Below, piece after piece: positions 1 through 10,681 of a stretch of DNA of 64,000 nucleotides. Source of the stretch: Pilaira anomala (lineage: Eukaryota > Mucoromycota > Mucoromycetes > Mucorales > Mucoraceae); contig JAIXMQ010000056.1 of NCBI GenBank assembly GCA_025716855.1, forward strand, positions 62,001 to 126,000, given 5' to 3'. Position numbers and translations under genes: made by a program. Below the pieces are notes generated by a model. That model searched no databases, was not told the DNA's origin, and saw only the letters and a list, made by a program, of their open reading frames with translations. Numbering within the stretch: the first letter of the stretch is position 1; every line of letters begins with the position of its first letter.

Positions 1-1433
1 AAAGTCCAAATGCCTTGAACATGTCCAAATAAAGTTTGAAGACATTCACCTGTCTCTAAAGACCAAACCTTGATTGTATTATCTAAAGAACCAGAAATCA
101 CTACTTGTTCAGAAGATCGATCACAATCATCCAATAAACGACGTCTTGGAGCCCCTAATTCTTCTTCATCACTGCTACTACTACTACTACTAGAAGGAGA
201 ACCAGATCTTTTCATTCTCATGACCATCATGGCCTTTTTGATTTGAGGTTGAAAAAAAGTATGTAAAAAGCCAGGCATACTAGGAATTGCAGTTTGAACA
301 GGAGCCATATGTCCCTTTAAGACACGCACACAATTTCTCTTTTCAAGATCCCAGATACGAATGGATCCATCATCCGAACTTGAAACAAGTCTTGTACTTT
401 CGTTTTGAATACTAACATGATTTACAGCTTTTAAATGACCTGTCAAAGTAAAGCATTCACCCGTTTGAAAGTTCCAAATCTTGATCGTTGAATCAGCGGA
501 ACCACTTGCTAAAATACGACAATTGAAATTAAGATGAACTACACCATCTGTATGTCCTTCTAGAGTACGTATACATTGTCCTGTATGATAATTCCAAATA
601 CGTAATGTATGATCCATCGATCCAGTCACTAACTTTGTATCATCAAATTGTAAAGTACGAATGGCTCTTGCATGACCTTCTAATTTACGCAACACTTGAC
701 CCGTTTCCATATTCCAAACAATCGCAGTCTTATCAAAAGAGCCAGTAATCAATACATTTTGAGCTTCACAAAATTGTAAAGAACTAATACCACCTTGATG
801 AGCACCTTTTAAGATTCTTGTGTTGGATTCATTTCTTCTCCAGTTACGACCTACGACCAAACGTTCACTATAGACATCTTTCCAAGGTCTTCTACGATCC
901 ACCCGTTTATTTGAAGCAGGAATTTCGTCACATTCTCTTGTTCGTTTCACGACTACTTTACGTTTTTGTAAAAGAGGTAATCCCCAACCACATTTCGTAC
1001 ATTTTTTATTGATATGTTGTTCACACATACGATGCCATAAGGTATCATCATCAGCTAATTGTTTCCAATGTTGATTGACTTGAGCAGCAGCACAAAGAGA
1101 ACTTGCGTCTAATAAGGAAAAGATGTGTTTGGTGATCTCGGGTGGAAAGACAGAGGTAAAGTCTGTACGTAATAAGGGTTTGACGGCGTTCGAGATATAA
1201 CTGAGTTGAGGTGTACAGGACCATGATAAGATGCCTTTAATGATTAATTGACGTTGATCTTTAGTTGCTTTTTGAAATGTTGACCATATTTGATTGATTT
1301 CGATTTGGTTGGATGGTGGTAATAAACTCAATTCCTTTTGTAAGTGGATACTGGTTTCATCTTCTTTATTTCTTGTTTTGATTAATTCAGGACTATGTCT
1401 ATAACAATAGATGGATTTTGTTGTACAGTTCAT
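1..1433 (-). CDS. F-box/WD40 repeat protein, MET30/sulfur-controller-like (C-terminus beyond window)
   Basis: Uninterrupted reading frame from an ATG at 1433 to the left edge, at least 477 codons, no intron seen. An F-box lies at about residues 90-140 (FPPEITKHIFSLLDASSL, then LWHRMCEQH), followed by a cysteine motif CTKCGWGLPLL that I recognise from Met30/SCON-2 proteins. WD40 blades start near residue 210, each with GH...IW/VW signatures (for example GSFDKTAIVW, GSMDHTLRIW, GSADSTIKIW). A Ser/Asp/Glu-rich insert sits inside the propeller. Met30-type proteins are SCF ubiquitin-ligase substrate receptors that control sulfur-amino-acid transcription and cell cycle; that role is inferred from family. 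At least one WD repeat and the stop lie outside the window. The upstream 80 bases are purine-rich on the plus strand, so pyrimidine-rich in the transcript leader. Confidence 0.9.
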   Translation of the reverse strand, partial: MNCTTKSIYCYRHSPELIKTRNKEDETSIHLQKELSLLPPSNQIEINQIWSTFQKATKDQRQLIIKGILSWSCTPQLSYISNAVKPLLRTDFTSVFPPEITKHIFSLLDASSLCAAAQVNQHWKQLADDDTLWHRMCEQHINKKCTKCGWGLPLLQKRKVVVKRTRECDEIPASNKRVDRRRPWKDVYSERLVVGRNWRRNESNTRILKGAHQGGISSLQFCEAQNVLITGSFDKTAIVWNMETGQVLRKLEGHARAIRTLQFDDTKLVTGSMDHTLRIWNYHTGQCIRTLEGHTDGVVHLNFNCRILASGSADSTIKIWNFQTGECFTLTGHLKAVNHVSIQNESTRLVSSSDDGSIRIWDLEKRNCVRVLKGHMAPVQTAIPSMPGFLHTFFQPQIKKAMMVMRMKRSGSPSSSSSSSSDEEELGAPRRRLLDDCDRSSEQVVISGSLDNTIKVWSLETGECLQTLFGHVQGIWT

Positions 1434-2053
1434 TATGTTGAAAATGATTTACAGAGAAAAAGAGAGAAAAAGAGAGAGAGGTAAAGAACCCTTAAAGGGA
1501 AAGAAAAAGAAAAAGAAAAAAAAATGAAAAAAAGAAACCTAAAATATATAGTAAAAATTGATGGGTGAAGAAATGGCGCAATAGAGTTATAAAATTTTGC
1601 TAAAACAATCTTTGACTATTTTCATTGGATAATGATTATGCAATTTTGGTTCATTCAGAACTGGACCTTTTTTTTTTTAATTCTCCACTTGCCAACCAAT
1701 ACTTTATTAGTAAAATTCCGTATTTTCTATTTTTTTTTTTAGCCTATCAAACCATTCTATCTATTTCATTTTATCTTCATTCATGGAAAGAACAGGTATA
1801 ATCAGAGTTTGTTATACTAGAGGTACACTTACTCTTCTTATTCTTTTTTAGAAAGCCCGAAAAAGTGAGTACAAAATCAAAATTCGTCATTTGCTAAATA
1901 AAAAATGTGTATATAAACAAAAGGCGACATCTCTATTAAAAAGAACGTAATTTTCGTCTACCTTTTCGCCACTTGATATATAAAACGCTGTTTTAAAAAA
2001 AAAATCATCTTTTATTTATTAAACGATGTTAATTGCACCAATAAGTAGTTAAT

Positions 2054-2106
<53 letters not shown>

Positions 2107-2376
2107 GCAAAATTACGAAATCACAGAAATGCAAATGTTGTTGTACATACACAACCTGTCAAACTAAATATATCATCATGACCTGAAATTATATCACTTC
2201 TTTATCTCACTTTTCACACATGATGTCAAACTATATGATGTATGGCTTTGTGTAGCAGTAATAGGTAGTATTTAATCATTTATTATCTTAAACAGCGCTA
2301 TTCATTTTTTTTTTTTTAAGAAAAGAGGGTAACTAAACGGCCAGTTTTATTTCGTAAAATATAGATTCACGATGAG
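1434..2376. other. Intergenic, no gene seen
   Basis: About 940 bases between the divergent start of the MET30-like gene and a decayed F-box/LRR locus. It contains A/T homopolymers and a 45-base GA dinucleotide run (2059-2103). No open frame with recognisable protein content. Confidence 0.6.
2059..2103. repeat. (GA)n microsatellite
   Basis: Perfect alternating A/G run of about 45 bases with no interruption. Simple-sequence repeat in intergenic DNA. Confidence 0.95.
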
Positions 2377-3510
2377 CTACACTACAAACTCTTTCAAGCT
2401 TTTGAAGGTAATATCAAAATAAAGACCGGTTTTTGTCAACAATCGGAGCTTCCCATTTCTCATGTCTACTTCAAAATCCTCTGAGTCGAACGCACGAAAT
2501 TCTTCTTCGTCGCCCTGGTAAAGTTTTACACCTATATCTGTGGTTAATCTAAAAAAAAAAAAATGATCTTTGTATTTTCATGATAATGTGTTGTCATCTT
2601 TAGTTGGTGGTCAACAAGTTGTTGCAAGTTGGGCATATGAATTTTTGTTACTAACTGATCTGAAGCAGCAGGATAATACGTCAAATCAAGGTCTTTGATA
2701 TTCGGACAGCTCAAAGACATGAGCGCTAGTTACAAGGAAGTGGCTGAAACAAGCTCTACTAGGACCAACTGAGTTTGTCGAACTTTTGTATGTCACTATA
2801 ATGCTTGGATAAAAAGCTAAGTTCTTGTAAGTGAGGGACATAAACTTTCAAAAATAATAAAAACACAATCTGTTCCAAAATCTACTACAGCTTCCCAATG
2901 TAACGAAAAAGCGAACGAATTGTATGTTGGAAACATGACAGGAATTCGAATTCGGCTTTCAAGCTCGTCAGAAAAGAAATGCATCTGTGACGATTCGTTT
3001 TTGAATGAACAACTTCACTTTTCCTCGATTATATATATTATGCATATCAAAATGCTTGAGAGTTTACTCGCTTACAGATATTCTCCGTCTTCTTCTTCTG
3101 CATGAGTTCCATACCCAAGCTTTTTGCTACACCTTTTCGTTTTAGCGGTAAAATAGGGTTTGGCTATGATACAACGAATTAGATCAGACAACACGACATG
3201 TTCAGTGACAAAGTTTTGAAAGTTTTTTTTTTCTTGGCTAACATCATTTGCATATATAAAGGATTGGAGGTTAGGAAACTTTTTGCATCAAGTTGAATTT
3301 CGCTGTCTATATCATCTCCCAGCAGGTACAGATAAATTGACGGATATGAAGGGGGGCGTGGATTGATGATTAGTCCCAGATTCGACCCTAAGATCTTTCT
3401 GGATTTGGAGAAAACTCATGTTGATGTGTATAGCTTGTTTAAATGTGGACAATCTTTCTATCAATGTGGTCGAAATAACTTGAAGGTCTCTCTACCAGCA
3501 CTCCAATGAT
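2377..3510 (-). pseudogene. Decayed F-box/leucine-rich-repeat protein copy
   Basis: Read on the minus strand, several protein-like stretches appear in different frames separated by stops. Near 3270-3190 there is FPNLQSFIYAND. From an ATG at 2720 comes SCPNIKDLDLTYYPAAS followed by KIHMPNLQQLV. A closing stretch (DEEEFRAFDSEDFEVDMRN, then FDITFKSLKEF) ends at a stop at 2377-2379. Spacing and content resemble the C-terminal LRR half of the expanded Mucorales F-box/LRR family. No single frame runs through and I could not rescue it with plausible introns, so I call it a pseudogene. An intact F-box is not visible. Family assignment is inference from LRR-like phrasing. Confidence 0.5.
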
Positions 3511-4103
3511 ACATGGTTTTTGCCATCAGTTATTACAAGTAGAAGTAACCAAAATTTTCACTTTGATATTATTCATAATAATGTAACATTATTTTCTCCT
3601 TTTTTTATTTTTTTGTTACTATTGATAGGTTTCTTTAACCTTTTAACATTTTTTTATTGGCAATCTCGAGTAACACACACATGGTTTATTTTTAAGAATA
3701 ACAAAACAATAGAAATACATATATAATAATCTGTGCTACAGCTAATATAAACAAAGCGCCACTCACATCATCTTTTATTTTGATCTTGGCGTTGTTGTTA
3801 TTTAATGATAATAACAATAATATGCTTTGATTGAATTAATTATAGAATAAAAAAGAATCCAATAAGAGAAAGAGAGAGAGTGTGTAACTTGGTTTTAATA
3901 ACCCAATAAAGTAAATTAACCATGCAATTCTCTGGTGTAAGGGGGGAAAACAGTGAGAGTTAAAAAAGAGAGAGAAAACAAAAGGGGGAGAACTCCGCCT
4001 ACACAGTCACTTGCACGTTAAAATAGGCATTAAAAAAATGATCCCTTTTTTTTTTCTCTTTTTTTAAAACAACACTTTTTTTTTTATATTTGCCATCTTG
4101 GTA
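3511..4103. other. Intergenic / promoter region of TBC gene
   Basis: AT-rich, with oligo-T tracts just before the TBC start codon. No gene recognised. A short GAGAGAGAG run lies near 3869-3879. Confidence 0.5.
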
Positions 4104-6010
4104 ATGTCGTTTCGAGAAGGAGATATAAAGACCCTTAAAGGACGTGCCCGTTCCTCTTCATTTAATCATTCAATTATCCGTAGACAACAATCCGATTCAC
4201 ATTTTCATACCAGAAGACCTAGTTTCGATTCACATGTTCAACGTTATGAAAAGAAGGTACAACCAAAAGCGTCACATAGTAATTTCTTGGAAGTCCGTCA
4301 TAAACATAATGGAGCTTCTTCAATTGAAGATTCGGGTTCAGGTTCAGAAGAAGAAGAAGAAGAAGTACCTATATCAATTAAAACCAATTTAGATCATCAA
4401 CCAGCATTTGTTGGTAAATAAATATCTATATATATATATATATATAATGATGATGAGGATAATCAAATTAAAATTTTATTATTATAATAATACATATGTA
4501 GAATCACCTAGTTCAATTTCACCTATAAAAATCATGAGTCGTAAGAAATCAACTAAAAAGGGTGTCTTTGGTATGCTTTCAAGTAAAAATAGTAGTACAA
4601 CTACTACCAGCAGTAGTACATTATACGATGATGGTTCTAATTCAATTTACCCACCTCCTCAAAAACAATCTGGTCAAAGGTAAATAAGACGATATCTCCT
4701 TATCTATTTAAAACTTATCCTTTTTTATATAGAGATCAATATGGATTCTTAAAGAGTTCACAATGGATTACGGAAGATGAATTTAATGGTTTTGAAAATT
4801 ATTATGCGCCAATTATGAAACGCAGATTATTAAAATGGCGCCAATTATTATCTGAAAACAATGAGCAATGGCCTGCAAGAAGTGGAAAAAGTAAGTTTTT
4901 TTTTAAAAAAAAAAAAAAAAAAGTATATACCAAAAACTTTCTTTTTTTTTTTTTGACGTGTAAATTATCTAGTTAAGCGTTACATCCGAAAAGGTATTCC
5001 ACCTGAATTAAGAGGACAGGTATGTAAAAATAAATAATTTGGGGAGAGAATGAAGAGAACACGTTTTTTTAATCAACAATTTAGGCATGGTTACATTACA
5101 GTGGAGCTAAAGCGAGAATGGAGTCAAATAAAGGATTATATCTTGATCTGGTACAACGTGCAGAAAATATGGGAAGTAAAAACGAGAACCTTGATATTAT
5201 TGAAAGAGGTAAATAACGAAAAAAAAAAAAAAAAATGGCATGATATTCAAATTTTTATTTCCCCCCCCCCCCCTCCAAAGATCTTCACCGTACTTTCCCC
5301 GAAAACATCCAATTTAGACCGTACGCCAATGATCACGCAGCAACCGCACAAGAAAAAAAGAATATACCCATCATCAAATCCCTTCGAAGATTATTACTTG
5401 CCTTTTCAATGTATTCCCCTTCCATTGGCTATTGTCAATCATTAAATTATATCGCTGGTATGTTATTACTCTTTATGTCAGAAGAAGAAGCATTTTGGAC
5501 ATTTGTTATGACCATTACCGTTATTTTACCTCCCAACGTCTATGATGTGACAATGGAAGGTGCTAATATAGATCAAAACGTGTTGATGATCTTAATCTCC
5601 GAAAGGTATCCTCACTTATGGAATAGAATCTCTGGTGGTAAATCCTTTTGGGAATGTGAGGAGGATGGTACGGGTATGCCTACTTGTTCTTTAGTCACGA
5701 GTCATTGGTTCTTGACCTTGTATATTAATATCTTGCCTACTGAGGTAAAAAAAAGAGTGAAGCGTAGCTTTAAACTTTTATTTTAAACTTTTTGTTTTTG
5801 TTTTTTTTTAGAGTGTCTTGCGTGTATGGGATTGTTTATTCTAGTAAGTTGAAATGAATTTATTACTTTGATCGTAAAAACTAAAGAAAAGAGTTCATTT
5901 TATAGTGATGGACAAAAAGTATTATTCCGTATTGCTCTAGGTATATTTAAATTAAATGAAAATGAAATAATGGCAGTGAATGATCCACTTGAAGTATTCC
6001 AAGTCATACA

Positions 6011-6052
<42 letters not shown>

Positions 6053-6348
6053 GAAAAAAAAACAACGCTAAAAAATTAAAATATTAGAATATGCCAAAAC
6101 GTATGGTAGATTGTCATAAATTAATTGATGGAACGTATTTACAATTTGCATCTACTACACGAGTCAGTGACGAAGAAATTGCAGACCGAAGAGAATTATT
6201 TAGACGTAGAAGAGATGAAAGACGTAGAAATGTTCCTGTAAAAAAAGGTGGGAAATTATTAAAGAGAAGCACTGTACGTGGCGCCATTATTCATAGAGCA
6301 AAAGAAGCACGATATTATGTTGAACGTGCAAAAACTGTTAGAAAATAA
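4104..6348 (+). CDS. TBC-domain Rab GTPase-activating protein (Msb3/Gyp3-like)
   Basis: Nine exons whose phases all close: 4104-4413, 4502-4679, 4733-4890, 4973-5019, 5085-5208, 5281-5744, 5812-5843, 5906-6011, 6088-6348; 559 residues. A low-complexity N-terminus (about 1-210) precedes the TBC domain, which starts at RKGIPPELRGQAW near residue 220. Both catalytic fingers are present: the arginine finger in IERDLHRTFPEN (about residue 276, split by an intron) and the glutamine finger in GYCQSLNYIAG (about 322). The line EGANIDQNVLM is typical of the Msb3/Msb4 branch. The family accelerates GTP hydrolysis on Rabs such as Sec4 or Ypt proteins in secretion; the exact Rab target is unknown. The tail is very basic (RRELFRRRRDERRR). 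Intron 8 holds 33 consecutive A and intron 5 a poly-C tract. Confidence 0.9.
6014..6046. repeat. 33-base poly-A inside TBC intron 8
   Basis: Starts immediately after the donor GT. One of several introns in the window opening GT plus poly-A. Confidence 0.9.
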
Positions 6349-6612
6349 ACATTTAGAAAATAGCATAATTATTTAATATGAGGTAATTTCAGTAAAAAAA
6401 AAAAGTGTTGCGTCTTTTTTTATTGAAACTACGCCCCCTTTTTTTTTTTTGTTTCCATGGCTTTCCAAGACTATTTTTTAGTGACGAGAGAGATATCATT
6501 GGTGGTTTTATCTTAATTTTTTTTTTCTATTTAATTTTTTAAATAACTGCGGTTCATTTATTTCCTCTTTTTTCTTGTTTAAATATTTTTTAAATATCTA
6601 TTCTATATAAAA

Positions 6613-7212
6613 ATGTCTGGTAAGAAATAACAATGAAATAAATAAAATAAAAAAGATTAAAATATATTAAAAAATACACGGGAAATTTTATTATTTTTAA
6701 AAGATTGGGATTCTGTTACTGTTCTTCGCAAGCGTGATCCTGGAAAGGCCAAGGTCACTCGTACTGATTCAGAAATTAACGCTGCCAGAAGAGTGAGTAT
6801 TTTAAAAAGGAAAAGGGGAGTAGGTTACGTAAGTGTACTTATAATAATACATTATTTTGTTTAGGCTGGTGTCGCTATTGCTACCGATAAAAAGTCTACT
6901 TTGACTAACTCTAGTCATGCTGATACTGATCATCGTCGTATTGCAAAGCTCGATCGTGATAACGATGTTGCACCTCCTCCTCGTGTCGATGTCTCTGTTG
7001 GTAAAGCAATTCAAAAGGGACGTCAAGATAAGGGTATGACTCAAAAGGATTTAGCTCAAGTGATTAACGAAAAGCCTCAAGTTGTCAACGAATACGAATC
7101 TGGTAAGGCCATTCCTAACCAAAATGTGCTCGGTAAGATGGAACGTGCTCTCGGTATCAAGTTGAGAGGAAAGAACATTGGTGACCCATTAACTTTTGGT
7201 AAGAAGAAGTAA
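6613..7212 (+). CDS. MBF1: Multiprotein-bridging factor 1 (transcriptional coactivator)
   Basis: Three exons: 6613-6619 (only 7 coding bases), 6704-6792 and 6865-7212; 147 residues, the normal MBF1 length. It begins [13 protein letters not shown] and has the MBF1 N-terminal region followed by a Cro/C1-type helix-turn-helix at about 75-135 ([31 protein letters not shown]), ending [13 protein letters not shown]1 bridges TBP and bZIP activators such as Gcn4 and also protects ribosome reading frame at collisions in yeast; both roles come from the family. Downstream, 7244-7318 is CA-rich. The tiny first coding exon is easily missed by gene finders, which would otherwise begin at an internal codon. 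Confidence 0.95.
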
Positions 7213-7643
7213 AAAAAAAACTTTTTGGAAAATTTTGTTATTATAATACACACAACACAAACAACACAACTCTCTGTACACAAATCAAATACACATACGC
7301 AATCACACACACACACAAAAAAAACCCTTTTTTCTTTTTTTTTTTCTTTTTTTTTAATATCACCAAATAAATTATTATCAAAAAAACTTTTTTCCCTTTT
7401 TCAAAAAGTGCTGCTGCGGTTAATGAAAAAGGATTACAACATGATGATTAGGCCCGGGGAGAGTTTGAATAGGGTTGGGGGTCAGTAGCGCCTTTTTTTT
7501 TTCCCCCAAGTATACAACTCAAAAAGATAGCACGCATTAAAAATCCATGTGTTTTGCATTTTTTTTTTTCCTAATTTTTTTTTTTTTTCCTTTTTCTCTC
7601 TCTTTCTTTTATTTTTTTTTTTTTTATTTTACTTAAAAGTCAT
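7213..7643. other. Intergenic between MBF1 and LRR gene
   Basis: CA-rich stretch then alternating oligo-A and oligo-T tracts directly upstream of the LRR start codon. No gene seen. Confidence 0.5.
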
Positions 7644-8892
7644 ATGCTTGATATTCAACAAGATCCTTTTTACGATGAAGTAGAATGGTTTGACACAGAT
7701 GCTTCCGAGGATGAAGACTATTTACCACCTTTAACAAATACACAAGATGCCAGTAAAAACTTTTTTTTAAAGACTGTACCTGCCAGTAGTTTCGATTCAC
7801 ACCACCAACAACAACAACAACAACAGCAACAACAACAACAAGAAGAAGAAGAAGAAGAAGAAGAAGAAGGGCAAGATGATTTTCTGGATAGAAAAAGAAA
7901 TCGCATGAATTCATTAAGCTGGGATATAAACACAAGAGATGTCTTTCGACGTAAACTTACTATTAGTCCTTCGGATAAAGTAAGAAAAGCGATCGATAAG
8001 ACCATTGATGAAGGGATTGAGCGTGTAGATATTAGGTATTTATTTTACATCTAGTGTTTAACATACATGAGCTGATATCTTTTTTTTTTTTTTTAAAAAA
8101 AAAAAAAAGTCATGTGGAATTAACGGAAATACCTGATGAAATAGAAGAACTACAGTATGTGACAGTCGTACATCATGACATTGTCAAAACTGCTTCTTTA
8201 CAAATATTCTTGTATGGAAATTATATTCAATCAATAAACCTTCGTCTATTCCGTTTAAAGAATCTATCTGTCCTAAGTCTAAGTAAATAAGAAATAATAA
8301 TAATACATAAATATGCCAAGTTCAAATCTTAACTTATATCCCTCTTCTTAAAAAAAAAAAAAAAGGGAATAACCGTCTTACAACTATTCCACCAGAAATT
8401 GCCTTACTTGAAAACTTGGTGGAACTCTCTTTAGGTAACAACCAACTTGTAAGTAATTATTATAACTATAAAGTTTTTATTTATAAAAGACTAAACACAT
8501 ATCATTAGAAAACAGTCCCTGCTGAATTATTACGCTTAAAAAAACTACAACTACTTTACTTATTACCAAACCCATTCTTACCTTTACCAACTGATAAATC
8601 ACATCGACATCGTCTCAAACATATTAACCCACCTACTTTACGAGAACTCGCTACACGTTCACTATTATCACAATCTAATCCACCCATCACAAACTACTAT
8701 TCCGTCTTACCTACCGATCTCGTTCAAACCTTTCAATCTATATCCCCCATCCATCACTGTGAACATTGTAAATTATTATTCCATATACCGAATCTAGAAG
8801 AAATCGTTTGGAAAAATGTATTAGGAAATCATCATATTCCTGTACTTTATCGATTTTGTTCCATTCGTTGTTCTGAAGCATTCGTATCATAA
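7644..8892 (+). CDS. Leucine-rich repeat protein with C-terminal CxxC...C zinc-binding-like module
   Basis: Four exons: 7644-8035, 8110-8282, 8366-8448, 8509-8892; 343 residues. The N-terminus is acidic and carries an uninterrupted polyglutamine run followed by polyglutamate near residue 55. LRRs of the xLxxLxxLxLxxN type follow (TEIPDEIEEL, NNRLTTIPPEIALL, LLRLKKLQLLYL), then a conserved tail with HCEHCKLLF and FCSIRCSE, which could bind one metal ion. Similar LRR proteins with this tail occur in other fungi, but I do not know an assigned function. Introns fall near LRR unit boundaries. Polyglutamine length may vary between strains. Confidence 0.8.
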
Positions 8893-10681
8893 TCACACAC
8901 ACACACACACACACATACACGCAATACGCTTTTATATCCCCCTCCCCCTCCTCCACTTTTACTCCCACTTTCTTCTTCTTTGGTTGCATTATATATCTCT
9001 CTCTCTCTTTTTAATAAATATACATATCATGTATATAGAACAAAAAATCTTGAAACATTTAAATTTGCCCCTTTATTTAAATTACATCTTTACTTTGAGA
9101 TCAAATCGACATCTCTCTTAATGCTTTATAATATGATCTGCTTTTGCTTTTTTTTAGTTACTTCAGAAATCATATGATGCTTAATAGCTCTATTTATAAG
9201 ACAAAATAGAACTTCACTTACAAAAGTAGCTTATATTGTATAATAGAAGATAGTTAAAATCCAAACAGTTTTAATAAAAATTAAGCATTACCCACCCTAC
9301 CAGAAACTCTATCACCACCACCTTCATTATTACAAAAATCTCTGGGGTGTGTGTATAAATAAATAAGACATACTCTGCTGGGTTCTGTTCAGGCTCTGTT
9401 CAACACTATGGGGGGGGGGAGGGGTTTTTTTCTAACTGCGGGAAAATATTGTAGCCAATTAAATCGTATAAAAAAAGCTAGAAAAGTTAAATGTAGATGT
9501 ATCTTTAAAGCTTGGATTTTCTATGGTTTGTTATGTAGAATTTTATGATCTTTCTAATCAAAGTAGTATGATTAATAGTTGTTGTCGGAAAATGAAACTA
9601 CAATTTTTTGTTAAAGTATCTATATAGTTTCTACATACATACGCCTTTAAATATGACAAGTGTAGACATTACAATTAACTTGAGTACATATTTTATATAG
9701 CATAATCCTCTCTTCTTCTTCTGCCGCTCCCTACAGGCCTTAATGTTCCTACGAATGACGATTTGGACTCGGATACAACTCTTGTTGAAAGAGTCTTCTA
9801 AATACTCGATATTATAAGTTTCTTGATAAAAAAAAAAAGCCAAAATTCGGAGTTCTATTGCTTCAAATCATGCATATAAAAAATGCAGTGCTAGATTGGC
9901 TTCTTCAAGAAGGGATGGAAAGGGGATTAAAGCAGGAATATAATTAATCTTGACACGAATATTATAGACTACCGTTTATATTAAACTCTCCTACAACTAA
10001 GCTGGAAAAACCTTAAAAAAAGGAGTAAACAAACGCTTTACCAAAAAAAAAAAGGGATCCGTTCCGTAAAAAAAAAAAAAAAGTAAACGTTTCGTATCTC
10101 CGGTTTTTTGGCAGTTTTATATGTATTTTCCCTTGCAGGTAATAAAGTGTTAATATGACAAGTATTTCATTTACTGCTATAATAAATAAAGTACTTTTAA
10201 AATACTTGATCTATTATTCCTTTTCATTTTTTTTTTTAAAAGCAGTGGTCTGAAATGAACAACAGTTATTTTTTTAAACGCTCCTCGGTAAAAAAAGAAC
10301 CGATCAAAATTCATTCATCCGTGTATCACCTAACTTATACAACACCATTATCACTGTTAATAAATTCAAATGTATTTTTCTCATTGCTAGAAAAAGCTTG
10401 TGTTTATGTGAAACCAATGAGCTAAAACACAACCAGATAAGTTTAGAATGATTATATTATTACAAAAAAAAAGGTCATGTCATAATGATCTCTCTCTCTC
10501 TCTACTTTGGTTGTACACATTCATACAGTGCAAATTGAGTTTTAACACTAAAAAGTTACACCCACAAAAAAAGAAACACTAACTTTTTTTTTTTTTTTTT
10601 GAGTACCAAGCTTTTCCTCTTCTTTCTTTACCCTTCTTTTGTATATTTATTAATAGTACCTTTTGTTTAAAAGCAGTAGAA
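8893..10681. other. Intergenic, no gene supported
   Basis: About 1.8 kb with a (CA)n run at 8896-8914, CT-rich tracts, G-runs at 9411-9424 and oligo-A/T. A minus-strand frame near 9631-9843 has no recognisable content. Probably the 3' region of the LRR gene plus the promoter of the channel gene. Confidence 0.5.

Noticed and set aside
7718..8005. Poly-Cys and poly-Ser/Leu frames opposite the LRR gene
   Set aside because: Antisense shadows of the polyglutamine/polyglutamate repeat.
9631..9843. Minus-strand 70-codon frame in the 8.9-10.7 kb gap
   Set aside because: No recognisable domain and a start in poly-T; likely chance.
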